Shown in pieces: positions 42,251 to 55,554 of a stretch of DNA of 64,000 bases (its first letter is position 1; each line of letters opens with the position of its first letter). The stretch is from Lithodes maja (lineage: Eukaryota; Arthropoda; Malacostraca; Decapoda; Lithodidae): assembly GCA_037953745.1 (NCBI GenBank), contig JBAKBP010003240.1, forward strand, positions 62,001-126,000, read 5' to 3'. A program made the position numbers and the translations under genes. Under the pieces are notes generated by a model. It saw only the letters and a list, made by a program, of their open reading frames with translations, ran no database searches and was not told the origin of the DNA.

Positions 42251-43519
42251 TTGAGAGTGAGAGTGAGAACGGAGAAATGGATAGGCGACGAGCAGGGAGG
42301 TTTTAGGAAGGGAAGAGGATGTGTAGATCAGATTTTTACCCTGAATTGTGTTGTGGAGAAGTATTTGGAGAAGAAACAAAAAGTGTATGTTGCCTTTATG
42401 GACTTGGAGAAGGCCTATGACAGAGTGGATAGAGAAGGTTTGTGGAAAGTACTAAGAATATACGGAGTAGAGGGCAAGTTGCTGAAAGCAGTGAAGAGCA
42501 TGTATGAGGGTGCTAAGGCAGCAGTATGTGTGGAGAGTGAGCAGAGCGAGTTCTATGACCTGAATGTTGGTTTGAAACAGGGGTGTGTGATGTCCCTGTG
42601 GTTGTTTACTGTATATATGGATGGAGTCATGAAAGAAATACTATCAAGAGCAGTGGATGTTGGTGTATTGCTGAAAAGGGAGGGAATTGAGTGGAAGCTA
42701 CCTATACTGCTGTTTGCGGATGATACAGTTCTGATGAGTGATAATGAATGGGAGTTGCAGGGTCTGGTAAATGAGTTTGGAACAGTGTGCGAAAAACGGA
42801 ATTTGAAGGTATATACGGGGAAGAGCAAGGTTATGGTCTTCAAAAGGGGTGAAGTCACAGAGTGTGAGGTGAAGCTGAACGGTCAGGCTATGGAGATCGT
42901 CAACTCTTTTAAGTATCTGGGCAGTGTGTTGAGTAAAGATGGGACTATGGATGAAGAAGTGCGGGAGAGGGTACAACAGGGGAAGAGGGTTGTAGGAACG
43001 CTAAGAGCAGTAACAAGAAATAGGGTGGTCAGTATGGAAGTGAAGAAGTCCTTGCATGACAGTGTGGTAATCCCGACACTGACTTACGGAAGCGAAGCAT
43101 GGACGTTGGTTGAGAGACTCAGACCAAGAGTGAGAGCAGTGGAAATGAATTACTTAAGGAGTGCGTGCGGAGTTACATGGAGGGATAGACAGACTAATGA
43201 GGAAGTAAGAAGGAGGTGTGGTGTGGAGGTAGATGTGCTGAAAAGTGTGAAAAGGAACAACTTGAGATGGTTCGGCCATATGGAACGCATGGAAAGCGAG
43301 AGAATGACTAAGAGGGTGTACGAGAGCGAGGTGGAGGGACAGAGAGGGAGAGGTAGACCGAATATGAGGTGGAAGGATGGAGTGAGGAAGTACATGAACG
43401 AGGGCGGTGCTGGTTGGGGGGAGGGGCGTCGACTGACTGGGGACAGAGGTGCATGGGGGCGGTTCGTTCGTGGCCACCCCTTCGGGGATCACGGCGTCAG
43501 GCAATAGATAGATAGATAG
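42251..43519 (+). pseudogene. RTE-like LINE D copy 2, reverse transcriptase with intact C-terminus
   Basis: An uninterrupted frame of 418 codons, 42251-43507, starting inside the RT (G-G-F-R-K-G-R-G). It runs through A-F-M-D-L-E-K-A-Y-D-R-V, L-K-Q-G-C-V-M-S, catalytic F-A-D-D-T, Y-L-G-S-V-L and Y-G-S-E-A-W-T-L to the C-terminal G-D-H-G-V-R-Q. A (TAGA)n tail at 43503-43519 follows. It is 5' truncated at about 42253, so it lacks the endonuclease and RT front and is dead despite the open frame. Nearly identical to 33801-35058 on the other strand. Confidence 0.85.
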
Positions 43520-43785
43520 AATCAATATATCAAAATAATGGACATACATTATATACCAGGGTCGATAAACTGATCAAACGAGAATAGACCTATTATGTAA
43601 ATCGCTTATTACAAGAAAATACATAAACAAATAAATATATACATTGGGTGAATCTAATCCCCCCCACATCACCGACTTAGGGCCAAAGTATTGAACAAGG
43701 AGACGCGTTGCGTTATATTTTTACCATTAGCCGCCATAATGTTCTTCACCTTGCCTTCTGAATGTACATGAATCATTAATATTTC
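43520..43785. other. No gene recognised
   Basis: AT-rich spacer between two LINE fragments; short. Confidence 0.5.
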
Positions 43786-44278
43786 ATGAACAATTCTGCA
43801 TACAACAATTCTGTTGCACTAGAAATATCGAAGGCCTTCGATAGAGTCTGGCACAAATCTTTAATTTCCAAACTGCCCTCCTTCGGTTTCTGTCCCTCCA
43901 TCTGTGCCTTTGTCTCTAATTTCCTTTCCGGCCATTCCATAGCTGCGGTTGTGGATGGCCATCGCTCAATTCCTCATCCTATCAACTCCGGTGTTCTTCA
44001 GGGTTCTGTCCTATCTCCTACTCTCTTTCTAATTTTCATAAATGATCTTCTCAACTGTACATCTAGTCCCATCCATTCATATGCAGACGACTCTACTTTA
44101 CACCACTCAATTAGTTTTCCAGAACACCCCAGCCAGCAGTTCCTCAAACGTAAACGTAATGAAGCCATAAAATGCTTATCTTCTGATCTAGCTACTATTT
44201 CCAATTGGGGTAGAGAAAACCTTGTTACATTTAATGCTTCCAAAACTCAATTTATCCATCTTACTACCCGTCAGGAAC
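43786..44278 (+). pseudogene. Jockey/CR1-type LINE F reverse transcriptase fragment, interrupted by LTR element C
   Basis: Encodes the RT palm: L-E-I-S-K-A-F-D-R-V-W-H, G-V-L-Q-G-S-V-L-S-P-T-L-F, catalytic Y-A-D-D-S-T, then W-G-R-E-N-L-V-T-F-N-A-S-K-T. The frame is clean to 44278 where TGTTACGACC of LTR C begins; the last codons before the stop at 44301 are LTR sequence. It is 5' truncated near 43790; the distal half, if present, lies beyond the window. Confidence 0.8.
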
Positions 44279-45246
44279 TGTTACGACCGGGACTCGTATA
44301 AAACAAGGGCTCTTAATCATTGGACTAGAAAGGCACACAGCCACAACGGTAACACTAGATCCAACCCTCGAACTTATAATGCCGGCGCACAAAAACACCT
44401 ATACCCTCCAGAATTAAATCTGCGATAGCAGGGTATCCGATAGCTTGGTATAAATGCACTACTACTACAGGCTGATGATCTCTGATACAGCCTGATCACA
44501 ACAACATACAATTACGTTAATAATGTATACAAGGAAAAAGATAGAGAGCTTAATTAAATCACTGGAATGATTTAATGCAAACAAGAAGAAGGTATAATTA
44601 AAGTTACTCTAAACAATAATAAACTGTCACTCCTATATTAAAGAAAGTGAATGAAAGTCCTAAAGCATCGAACAGGAATCTTCTGAAGAAAGTCTGATCT
44701 TGCTTAAGATGATCGAATCGGATTTTGAACTGTTATATAAAGCAGAAACAAGATATGACAAGTGTAGGGACATACAGTGTTAACTGGCACGGGAATAACG
44801 ATAAATGCACAATAGAATTATCTCCAACAACAAAAGAAGTATTTCCTCAGGCAACGCAAAAGCCTGCTCGGGTTGTGCAACTCAACAACAACCAAGGCTT
44901 ACAATCAACGTGAATAAAAATGCTGCATACATAACATAAGAGTTTATAATCCTAATCGGGTGTCTGCTAGGCGAATAAAGTCTAGCGGGATGTCGTAGGC
45001 TAGGAAACAATGGCTGAGCAAGCGGCTCGTAGCCTAGCGAGGTCCTTAAGACTATACGGCAAAATTACGTTAAATGACGGGGTGCTCTCTTGAGAGATCC
45101 AGATCGCTAGTATCTGGTTCTCTCCTGGCGACCCTCTCAAAGTCAAAGCAAAACGAGTTAGCACAGTGTTGGGTGGCAGAGGCAAAAGCCCTCACTCGCA
45201 ACACAGTGCTAAACTCACAAGGTATACAGTCAGAAAGGCAACCTAG
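44279..45246 (-). repeat. 3' LTR of element C, part 1 (minus strand)
   Basis: Starts with the complement of a CGGTCGTAACA LTR end. It continues at 61578 after the inserted element B. It contains the conserved leader block with the stem-loop in inverted orientation near 45099-45117 (loop ACTAGCG). Confidence 0.85.
45243..45246. repeat. Target-site duplication CTAG for element B, left
   Basis: Matches 61574-61577. Confidence 0.8.
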
Positions 45247-46914
45247 TGTGATGCCTGCAGCGTGGCAGAACGCCATGTGGGCTCAGCCGCTCACTTGGCC
45301 ACTCGCTAGCACTCGCCAGGGCAGTGTATTTGGCTACAGTCTATCTACAATGTTGTACTTTCTTTCTTGTGAATCGTCATGTCACAGGCAGTACAGAAGT
45401 AGTCTTTATTTTCGCCTGTGACAATGCATTGTATTTCATATCATGAGTTGAACATAAGATGCATTGTAGTGAAGGAGAGAGAGCGAGCGAGTGAGCAGCG
45501 TGGGAGGGGAGTGTTGCTTTCCCTCCTCCTTTCCTCCCTCCCGGAGGAGTCCCTCGCCCGCGTGGCTTTCTCTCGGTTTTGATTGGCTGGTGGTTCCTGG
45601 CGCTTTCTGCAGGCCTGCTGTCTGGTGACATAGCGGCCTGTGATTGGCTGACCACCATGCCTTTGTGTGTGATCCTGGAGGGGTCCCGAGGAGCTATTCT
45701 CTTCAGAGCTTGCTTGACCATCATACCCTTAACATATCCCTTGCCCTGTCCCCGACTTCTACCTATAGAGCACTTTCTTTCTCTCTCAACTTCTTACCTC
45801 TCATTCTTCCTCTCTATTTAATATCATAACTCCCCTTTGGTTCTGCACGATTTAATATAACGGCCATCGTATTATATGCTGAAGCTCTCAGATATTATAT
45901 GTTTAGTTAGGCATTTTGGAGGGGTTACCATTTTGTCTGTAGAGGTTCGACACACTCACGGTGTCTCCCTATCTATTCCTTGGCTGTCTACTGGGCTATT
46001 TAATGCTAGACTGGGGTAAGCCTACTTGTGTTGTGATTTCCGATGTGTAACAGGTTTTGGTGAACCTGTACAATCGCAACGGAGACGTGGGAAGCCTAGG
46101 TGGTCTTTCTGACTGTGTACCATGTGAGTTTAGCACTGTGCTGCGAGTGAGGGCTTTTGCCTCTGCCACCCAGCACTGTGCTAACTCGTTTTGTTTTTAC
46201 TTTGCGAGGGTCGCCAGGAGAGAACCAGATACTAGTGATCTGGATCTCTCAAGAGAGCACCCCGTCAATTAACGTAATTTGGCCGCACAGTCTTAAGGAC
46301 CTCGCTAGGCTACGAGCCGCTTGCTCAGCCATTGTTTCCTAGCCTACGACATCCCAGTTAGACTTTATTAGCCTAGCAGACACCTGTTAAAGAATTATAA
46401 ACTCTTATGTTATGTATGCAGCATTCTTATTCACGTTGACTGTAAGCCTTGGTTGTTGTTGAGTTGCACAACCTGAGCAGGGTTTTTTTTAGTTGCCTGA
46501 CTAAGTACTTCTTTTGTTGTTGGAGATAATACTAGTGTGCATTTATCGTTATTCCCGTGTCAGTTAACACTGTCTGCCTCTACACTTATCCTATATTGTC
46601 CCTGCTTTATATAACAGTTCAAAATCCGATACGATCATCTTACCCCAGCATCAGACTTTCTTCAGAAGATTCCTGCTCGATGCTTTGGGACTTTCGTTCA
46701 CTTTCTTTAGTATAGGAGTGACTGTTCGTTATTGTTTAGAGTAACTTTAAATATACCTTCTTCTAGTTTGCATTAAATCATTGCAGTGATTTAATTAAGA
46801 TCTCTATCTTTTCCTTGTATACCTTATTAACGTAATTGTATGTTGTTGTGATCAGGCTGTATCAGAGATCATCAGCCTGTAGTAGTAGTGCACTTATACT
46901 GAGTTATAGGATAC
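45247..46914 (+). repeat. 5' LTR of element B, part 1
   Basis: TGTGATGCCTGCAG start. The second half shares the leader block with family A (about 46050-46360), including the CCAGAT-ACTAGTG-ATCTGG stem-loop near 46225. Broken at ATAC 46911-46914 by A3. Confidence 0.88.
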
Positions 46915-48771
46915 TGTTACGACCGGGCACTCGGGTACACTAGGGCTCTCACACAGGACTCGAGTATGGCTCGCTGCCACAACGGAAACACACGATCCCA
47001 ACCCCAGAGTACTGCCAGCCGAACAAAAAACACCAATACCCTCCAGAGTTCTATCTGCTATAACGGGGTATACAAGAACTCGGTACTAGCGTTTCACAAC
47101 AGACTAATAAAGAGACGGGAGTTATCTAGTCTGGTCAACAATCAAACAAAGAAGTAAATACAACAACACCAAAGAATAGTGTTGGCCGAAGCCGAAGTAA
47201 TCCACCCTTGACTAAGAACTTAAGAAGTCCTCCACCCTCTACTTCGGATCGGCACTATTACGTTACGTTAAACAATAGTCCTCGAGCATCGAGCAAGGAA
47301 TCTTCTGATAAAGTTAGATGCTTCTCGGATACTCGTAAGAAGTAAGTATCGGATTTTGAACAGCAATTCAATAAGCAACACACTGGCAATTAACTAATAT
47401 TAAAGGCTTTAAATTGACATAAGAAGAATTATAAGAATAGACAGTAGTAAATGGCAAACATATAAAAGAAGTACTCCGACAATGCACTGGCAACAGCCTA
47501 CTAGGATTGTGCTCGGGGGCCACTAATCTCTAAGGTAGCTATGCGTGCCACACATGAAATCAATAGTGCATAAACAATAACATACATAAGGAAAGCTTCA
47601 ATACTATGCTGTATCTGCTGACCGAGCAAAGTCTAGCTGGGATGTAGTAGGCTAGGAAACAATGGCTGAGCAAGCGGCTCGTAGCCTAGCGAGGTCCTTA
47701 AGGCTGTGCGGCCAAATTACGTTAATTGACGGGATGCTCTCTTGAGAGATCCAGATCACTAGTATCTGGTTCTCTCCTGGCGATCCTCTCAAAGTCAAAC
47801 AAATGAGTTAGCACAGTGCTGGGTGGCAGAGGCAAAAGCCCTCACTCGCAACACAGTGCTAAACTCACAAGGTACACAGTCAGAAAGACCACCTAGGCTT
47901 TCCAAGTCTCCGTTGCGATTGTACAGGTTCAACAAAACCTAATACACATCGGGAATCACAACTCTAGTAGCCTTATCCCAGTCTAGCATCACCTAGATCG
48001 GCAGAAAACAGGAACATGAATAATCATACACAGGGAAATGCATATACGAGTGCAACAAACATTAATCAATCCTATTCTAGTTATCCCTTCCAAAATAGGC
48101 TATTCTAATAGGCATATATCTCGTGAGAACTCAAGCGATAATACTTTGGCTGACTAAATCTGCACCAAAGGGGTCATCGAGGTTAAAAAGGGTTCAGGAG
48201 AAGAAGAAGTTAGGCGGTACAGAGAGTAGGGAAAGTTCACATCAGTCGGAAGAATATATATAGTTGCAAGGGATATAAGAAGTCGCTCTGCCTGATGAGT
48301 TCTAAGGGATATGTGGCGAGACTTCCCTTTTTATACTCGGCCCTCTAGTGAGCATATCGCCAACTACTAAGGACCGCCCACTAGCAATCATTACGTAATA
48401 TTCTCTCTCAATCTGGGATCGACAAAGGATTTCCCACGCACTGAGAGGGAGGAGGGAGGAGGGAGGAGGGAATTAGGCCTACCTGCCCGCGTGGCGCTCT
48501 CACTGGTCCCCGTTACATACTCTCTCTCTCCTCTCATCATTACAAATAAGTCCCACACACAACACTTATAACTAATGATATAAAATAGAACTCGTTGACT
48601 CAGATGAAAACAAAATACATATTTATAATACTTATAGTACAACGGCTCACATAAACTAAGTTAGGAAACTCTACACAGACTACAGCCAAAGTTCCTGCCC
48701 TGACGATCCTAGCGAGAGTGGGGCATGACTGGGCGTTCTGTACAGCATGCTCATACTCGACATGCGTCACA
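46915..48771 (-). repeat. 3' LTR of A3
   Basis: 1857 bp, minus strand; TATA complement at about 48328-48335. One of the two bZIP sites has a mismatch (GTTACATAC on the plus strand near 48510). Confidence 0.9.
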
Positions 48772-48782
48772 CCTCCCCCAAG
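48772..48782 (-). promoter_or_regulatory. Polypurine tract of A3
   Basis: CCTCCCCCAAG on the plus strand, that is CTTGGGGGAGG next to the 3' LTR. Confidence 0.8.
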
Positions 48783-49253
48783 ATTTTACTTGCTCAACCC
48801 TGAGCTAAAATCTGACACAGAACCCCATCAAGCCCCTCACACCCAGCGACCGCATGGCACTAAAACAAAGCTGAGTTTATCACTAAAACACATCTTATAT
48901 AAAAACAAATTCACATTTTATAACTCCTCCCAACAATAGCAAAAGACACAATATCATGCTCCCAGAGCGAGCTTACAGCAGCTCAGCCGTTTGATAGTTG
49001 GTGGACTACTCAAACTCTATAGGCTATGACAAACTTATACAATTATCTATATCAAAAAGAAAGAGTTTTTTTTATGATTTTTATATTTTAATATGTTTTT
49101 CCCGGCTGCACTATAAGGGCAGCCTATTTTTCTCTATACCAAACGCTCAACTCCTGCTTTACGACCCAATACGCTGGGCTACAACCGCGAGCCAACAAGC
49201 ACCAAGCGCAAAATACTATTCAAACTAAAGCAGGAGGCTACCCGTGTGTCAAT

Positions 49254-51611
49254 CTATCCAGGATCATATACCCTTGAACGACCATCTGCAACCACGTTGT
49301 CACAACCGGCAATATGGCGTATGTCCAGGTTATATACCAATAACCTTAGTGACCACCTGGTCAGCCTCATATTCCGATTGTGAAACTGGTCCAAGATCTT
49401 GAGAGGGTGATGATCTGGGTAAACTACAACGACCGGACCATAGGCTGGAACATAGACCTCGAAATGCCCCAGCGCAAGCACAACCGTCAGCAGCTCCTCC
49501 TCGACAACAGAGCAGCTCCCCTGGGCCGAATTGTACTTCTCCGAGCAGAAACTAACAGGATGCTCCAGCCCATCATTGTCCTTTTCAATTTCATTCATCA
49601 GGTTCTGAACCGTTGCTGGTGCATTCTCAAGTCCGTCAGGCATAACATTGCACTGGTAGGTACTCCCGTCCACAACATCCAGCTCTGCTTGCACCATAGG
49701 CTGTCGAGCAGGATTTATACGGTAGGGAATTAAACTGAGCCTTGCACTATCTCCAGCCTGCATGTCGGATTCTACCCCGTACATCAGGCCTGGAGAAGCA
49801 ACAAACATGCGAAAGTACTGCCATAGCCTAGTAAACAACTGCCTTGCACTGTCTCCATGAACAACATGCCCAGTGCCCTCCCACAACCCAGCCGAGACCG
49901 CAGCTTCTAACCTGTAGTCTCCCTCCTTCTCCACCTTCATCCCTAGAACAGCCAGGTCATGAGAGGGACAATCAGTACCACCTGTGCAGTCACTCCCATA
50001 GTTCATTATTGCTAAGGCTTCCCTGCCGATACCGTACATGCGCACCCCCGCATTCCTTGTGACGACATCTGCCTGCGCAGCATCACCGCTTTCAGCGACA
50101 TGGCCAGATACAGTCGGTCTATGGTAGGGCTGTTGCAGTAGACTAGAGCAGCATTGGGAGGCTATGCGACGACCGGGCACTGCGATACCACAGCCGACCT
50201 TACCAATCTGCTCAATGTCCTCCTTTTGACCACCACCCTTGGCAGCCATGGGTCGACCCTGACCTGGCAACCATGCCAAAGCCTCGTCGCCCACCTTGAA
50301 CCACCGAAACAACGAGGCTAACGGTCTTTCAACAGTCACGTGACCTGCCCGTGGAACATCTTGCACCGCCCGAGTTGTGAGACTCAGGGGCTCGGCATGA
50401 CCAGTGGGGTATGAACCGAGCTGGTGCTGGAGTGCTGCACACTGCTGCTCAGGCAGGTGCTCTAGCGCTTCCACAGCCACCAGACTCGTGTCCCCCGCCC
50501 ACGGCTCCGCCGAGACATAGCAATCCCTACTCTCCTCCACCTGTGCCCTACTGCCCCCCTCTCCTTCTCCACCTTGGCCGCGGCAGACCAACGCAGGGAC
50601 AGTAGGCTGCTCAGGTGGTTGCCTCACAAACTCCTCCAACAGGTTCACATGACATGCTTCCCCGTCCTCGTGTTTGATCTCGACAGCCCCATTACCACAC
50701 TTCTGAACTTCCGGATCCTCCAACTGCAGTTTACAAATATCTGAGGGAACCAACCCGTCCAGATGCTTCCGAAGCAACCCAAGTCCTCCCCCAACATCAA
50801 ACTGAGCAACCCTTTTTTCTCTCCGTGTGCAACGTTGCTGCCTCGGAGTCTCTTCCTGCCCTACCTCCTCACTAGCTGTGACAGGTCCTGGGGCCTCTCC
50901 AGACTCCAACATAGGTGCCAATACTAAATCACCCAGGAGAGCCGCCGAGTCAAAACTCTTAAAACCAACTCCAGCTTTAGCCTCCTCCTGTTGATCGTTC
51001 CTCTGCTGGTCTGAAGACGGAGGACTAGGCTGTGACACTTTATCTGCCCGAGCTCGGGTGACAACACACGCCATGGGTTGTGTCTGGCACTGCTCGACCC
51101 ACTCTTGCTCTTCCCCACTCACGTCGGCCGGCCTCTCGGCAACGACTAAGGGTAGAACCTCAGAAGCGGGCATTGCAAAGTCGTTGCCGAGAAGAAGGTC
51201 GACGCCCTCCACTGGCAGTTTCTCCACAATCCCGACATCCAATTCACGTGCCACACCATCCACCTCCAACTCCAACCGCACCAGCGGGTATGACCGAGTT
51301 GCATTAATACCCTGCACCACTACCACCCGAGCCGCATTTATAGGGTAGCCAGTCAAGTTATTCATCAGAGTCTGGGAAGCACCTGTATCACGCAAGACCT
51401 CTACTCCATGCTTGCGCCCCGCCCACATCACGCAACCCCGTCCTCTATGGTCGCAAAAAACATCCTGAGCAGGGTTCGAGCCTCCCAGGTGCTTCTGCAT
51501 TGGCTGTGCCTCAGCCTCTGACGAACTGCCCCGGGCAAACTCAGAAGACTTCAGAGACACACCAATGTTGCAGGCCAAAGACACAGCTGCTGTAGGTGGT
51601 TTGCTAGGACA
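49254..51611 (-). pseudogene. A3 protease and degenerate Pol region
   Basis: The frame runs from the knuckle remnant to the stop at 49254. It contains the protease D-T-G-A-S and L-L-L-G-N-D, the integrase-C-terminal-like H-V-N-L-L and K-V-G-D-E-A-L pieces, and then an RT remnant. The RT start block present in A1 is missing here (junction near 49677). In contrast, more RNase H is kept: H-P-V-S-F-C-S-E-K-Y and E-E-E-L-L-T-V-V-L-A-L precede H-F-E-V-Y-V. It is out of frame with Gag because of a 2-base loss near 51611. Confidence 0.85.
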
Positions 51612-53097
51612 CTCTTGCAAAGTGCCCCTTTTCATGACAATGATAACACTCCAACTCCCCCTTGGGCTTCCCTTGGTACTGGGAAGGGCCCGGCCCCTTC
51701 TTAAATGGGACGGTGCTAGTCTTGTGGTCAGTCTTGGTATCATGGCTCTTGTACTTATTTGCATAATGTATATCACTAACTCGGGGGGGTGGGGCGTCAC
51801 GCCCCTTGTTACCTGCCTCACTACGCTGGGCAGACCCGCACCCACGAATTAGTGATAGCCGGAGGTCAGCCATCTCAGCTGCCTCCTGTAGAGTTTTTGG
51901 GTTCTTTTCTTTAATTGTTAAAGTCATTTCTGCACCTGTACACTTATAAAACTGCTCGAGCAGAAACAGCTCAGTCAACTGTTCGGCCGTCTCAGCTTTC
52001 TCAGAACGTGTCCAGTTTGTAAGTGCATCTTTTAAGTCCCGGGCATGTTCAAGAAAGGTCGCCTCCCTAGTCTTCGTAACACCCCGAAACTTCAATCGAT
52101 ATGTTTCTGGTTGCAACTCGTATGCCCGTAGGACAGCTCTCTTCAATTCTGGGTAGTCAATGCAAGACTCTAAAGGTAGTGCATCATAAGCCTTCAGACC
52201 CTTACCCGTAAGTCTTGAGGAGACTAGAGCTGCCCACTTCTCTTCAGGCCAATTATGCTCCCTACACTTCTTCTCAAAACGATTAAAAAATTCTGTGACT
52301 TCAGTTTCACTAAATGCCGGCACCAATTTGACTAAGTGGGACAAGGACTGTTCTCTTACTTGGCCCTCACGGCCCATCCGAGTCCCTGTCGACTCTGCAC
52401 GAGTCTTATCTAAATCTATTTGAGCACAATATTTCTCTGAGTCGTACCTAAGCTCAGCCTCATGCCTCCTGGTCTCATCCTCTTGCCTCCTAACCTCAAT
52501 CTCATGCCTCCTAGTCTCATTCTCAATCTCATGCCTCCTAGTCTCATTCTCCTGCTTCTGCTTCCTAGCCTCAGCCTCAATCTCCTTCTCCTGCTTCCTA
52601 GCCTCAATCTCAATTTTAGCAAGCTCAAGTCTAAATACCATATCTGGAGACAGGCAGGAAGAGGGAGTTGCCACTACTGAAGGAGGGGGGGCAAAAACTG
52701 GGGAACCACCATGTGCACCACCCAAGGGCACTCCAATCTGCCAATTCTCATCCCTCTGTGGGAGAGTGCTAACCTCCGGTAACTGAGTGGACGGCACTGT
52801 GGGAGTCGAGTGAGAGGGGATCTGGGGAGGAACCCCCCCAAACGCCCTCTCCTCCGAAACCCCATGTCGCCCACGCAACACCCAGGAAATCAGCTCCCCC
52901 TTGGACATCCCTACTACATTGGCAATGCCCAAAACCTTGGCTATCAGGTGCAAGCCATAAACATTCACCCCAGTCAGCCTCTCCTCCGTCACGTGGTACC
53001 GCTTACTCACAAAGACTCTAGCATCCTCCTCACTGATTACTAACGGCACCTCTTCAAATGGCATCTCTCGCTCCTCGTCAGTGCTAGGGCACGACAT
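51604..53097 (-). CDS. A3 Gag, truncated within the zinc knuckle
   Basis: ATG at 53097; 497 codons. It has the same architecture as A1 Gag: SAP/HeH-like helices, a coiled coil with a shorter and rearranged repeat array, and a SCAN-like core. The frame ends in the CCHC knuckle because two bases are missing near 51611, so the last cysteine is replaced by S-stop. The protease frame continues immediately. A fixed break is likely, although a programmed shift cannot be excluded from one copy; A1 has none. Confidence 0.8.
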   Translation of the reverse strand: MSCPSTDEEREMPFEEVPLVISEEDARVFVSKRYHVTEERLTGVNVYGLHLIAKVLGIANVVGMSKGELISWVLRGRHGVSEERAFGGVPPQIPSHSTPTVPSTQLPEVSTLPQRDENWQIGVPLGGAHGGSPVFAPPPSVVATPSSCLSPDMVFRLELAKIEIEARKQEKEIEAEARKQKQENETRRHEIENETRRHEIEVRRQEDETRRHEAELRYDSEKYCAQIDLDKTRAESTGTRMGREGQVREQSLSHLVKLVPAFSETEVTEFFNRFEKKCREHNWPEEKWAALVSSRLTGKGLKAYDALPLESCIDYPELKRAVLRAYELQPETYRLKFRGVTKTREATFLEHARDLKDALTNWTRSEKAETAEQLTELFLLEQFYKCTGAEMTLTIKEKNPKTLQEAAEMADLRLSLIRGCGSAQRSEAGNKGRDAPPPRVSDIHYANKYKSHDTKTDHKTSTVPFKKGPGPSQYQGKPKGELECYHCHEKGHFARVS

Positions 53098-53291
53098 ACT
53101 GAAGTCCACAAAAAAAATCTCGAGACAAAAGTGTTAAACTTCCTTATGCAAGCACTAATTACTAAATTAACTGGAGTCTCTTAAATGCTCTACTAATTGC
53201 CATACAAAAAAAAATATTCTTCAATATGCACGCTAAAGTACAAACAAACAAATGTTGTACAACTCTGCAAAAATTTATACTGTTCACAAAA

Positions 53292-53309
53292 TCCTAAGCA
53301 AGGTCGCCA
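53292..53309 (-). promoter_or_regulatory. Primer-binding site of A3
   Basis: Complement of the TGGCGACC-initiated site, two bases inside the 5' LTR. Confidence 0.7.
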
Positions 53310-53311
53310 TT

Positions 53312-55168
53312 TGTTACGACCGGGCACTCGGGTACACTAGGGCTCTCACACAGGACTCGAGTATGGCTCGCTGCCACAACGGAAACACACGATCCCAACC
53401 CCAGAGTACTGCCAGCCGAACAAAAAACACCAATACCCTCCAGAGTTCTATCTGCTATAACGGGGTATACAAGAACTCGGTACTAGCATTTCACAACAGA
53501 CTAATAAAGAGACGGGAGTTATCTAGTCTGGTCAACAATCAAACAAAGAAGTAAATACAACAACACCAAAGAATAGTGTTGGCCGAAGCCGAAGTAATCC
53601 ACCCTTGACTAAGAACTTAAGAAGTCCTCCACCCTCTACTTCGGATCGGCACTATTACGTTACGTTAAACAATAGTCCTCGAGCATCGAGCAAGGAATCT
53701 TCTGATAAAGTTAGATGCTTCTCGGATACTCGTAAGAAGTAAGTATCGGATTTTGAACAGCAATTCAATAAGCAACACACTGGCAATTAACTAATATTAA
53801 AGGCTTTAAATTGACATAAGAAGAATTATAAGAATAGACAGTAGTAAATGGCAAACATATAAAAGAAGTACTCCGACAATGCACTGGCAACAGCCTACTA
53901 GGATTGTGCTCGGGGGCCACTAATCTCTAAAGTAGCTATGCGTGCCACACATGAAATCAATAGTGCATAAACAATAACATACATAAGGAAAGCTTCAATA
54001 CTATGCTGTATCTGCTGACCGAGCAAAGTCTAGCTGGGATGTAGTAGGCTAGGAAACAATGGCTGAGCAAGCGGCTCGTAGCCTAGCGAGGTCCTTAAGG
54101 CTGTGCGGCCAAATTACGTTAATTGACGGGATGCTCTCTTGAGAGATCCAGATCACTAGTATCTGGTTCTCTCCTGGCGATCCTCTCAAAGTCAAACAAA
54201 CGAGTTAGCACAGTGCTGGGTGGCAGAGGCAAAAGCCCTCACTCGCAACACAGTGCTAAACTCACAAGGTACACAGTCAGAAAGACCACCTAGGCTTTCC
54301 AAGTCTCCGTTGCGATTGTACAGGTTCAACAAAACCTAATACACATCGGGAATCACAACTCTAGTAGCCTTATCCCAGTCTAGCATCACCTAGATCGGCA
54401 GAAAACAGGAACATGAATAATCATACACAGGGAAATGCATATACGAGTGCAACAAACATTAATCAATCCTATTCTAGTTATCCCTTCCAAAATAGGCTAT
54501 TCTAATAGGCATATATCTCGTGAGAACTCAAGCGATAATACTTTGGCTGACTAAATCTGCACCAAAGGGGTCATTGAGGTTAAAAAGGGTTCAGGAGAAG
54601 AAGAAGTTAGGCGGTACAGAGAGTAGGGAAAGTTCACATCAGTCGGAAGAATATATATAGTTGCAAGGGATATAAGAAGTCGCTCTGCCTGATGAGTTCT
54701 AAGGGATATGTGGCGAGACTTCCCTTTTTATACTCGGCCCTCTAGTGAGCATATCGCCAACTACTAAGGACCGCCCACTAGCAATCATTACGTAATATTC
54801 TCTCTCAATCTGGGATCGACAAAGGATTTCCCACGCACTGAGAGGGAGGAAGGAGGAGGGAGGAGGGAATTAGGCCTACCTGCCCGCGTGGCGCACTCAC
54901 TGGTCCCCGTTACATACTCTCTCTCTCCTCTCATCATTACAAATAAGTCCCACACACAACACTTATAACTAATGATATAAAATAGAACTCGTTGACTCAG
55001 ATGAAAACAAAATACATATTTATAATACTTATAGTACAACGGCTCACATAAACTAAGTTAGGAAACTCTACACAGACTACAGCCAAAGTTCCTGCCCTGA
55101 CGATCCTAGCGAGAGTGGGGCATGACTGGGCGTTCTGTACAGCATGCTCATACTCGACATGCGTCACA
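53312..55168 (-). repeat. 5' LTR of A3
   Basis: 1857 bp; TATA complement at 54725-54732. Followed by ATAC. Confidence 0.9.
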
Positions 55169-55172
55169 ATAC

Positions 55173-55327
55173 CCCGTTATCGGAGATTTAACTCTGGAGG
55201 GTATAGGTGTTTTTTGTGCGCCGGCATTATAAGTTCGAGGGTTGGATCTAGTGTTACCGTTGTGGCTGTGTGCCTTTCTAGTCCAATGATTAAGAGCCCT
55301 TGTTTTATACGAGCCCCGGTCGTAACA
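55173..55327 (+). repeat. 5' LTR of element B, part 2
   Basis: Resumes CCCGTTATCGGAG and ends GGTCGTAACA. It matches the last 155 bp of the 3' LTR at 61419-61573. Confidence 0.88.
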
Positions 55328-55329
55328 AA

Positions 55330-55347
55330 TGGCGACCTTGCTTAGGA
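55330..55347 (+). promoter_or_regulatory. Primer-binding site of B
   Basis: TGGCGACCTTGCTTAGG, identical to family A. Confidence 0.7.
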
Positions 55348-55554
55348 TTTTGTGAACTAAGAGAAATATTGCAGGAGTGTTGTGGTCTTTTGTTTTTGTT
55401 TAAAGGAATATAGTGGACATGTGGATTTTTTTTTGGCAAGTAGTATAAACACTTAAGAGTCTTCAAGCATTTTATATTTTTTGAGTGAATAGTGCTACAT
55501 AAGAGTTTAGGTACTTCTTTTTTTGATAAACATTGAGAATTTTCGGTAGACAAT

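Larger units (their letters stand above)
46915..55168 (-). mobile_element. Gypsy-type element A3, complete with both LTRs, inserted in the 5' LTR of B
   Basis: LTRs 46915-48771 and 53312-55168 (1857 bp each, about six differences seen), flanked by ATAC (46911-46914, 55169-55172). Same family as the composite but a distinct sublineage with a different Pol deletion. Confidence 0.92.
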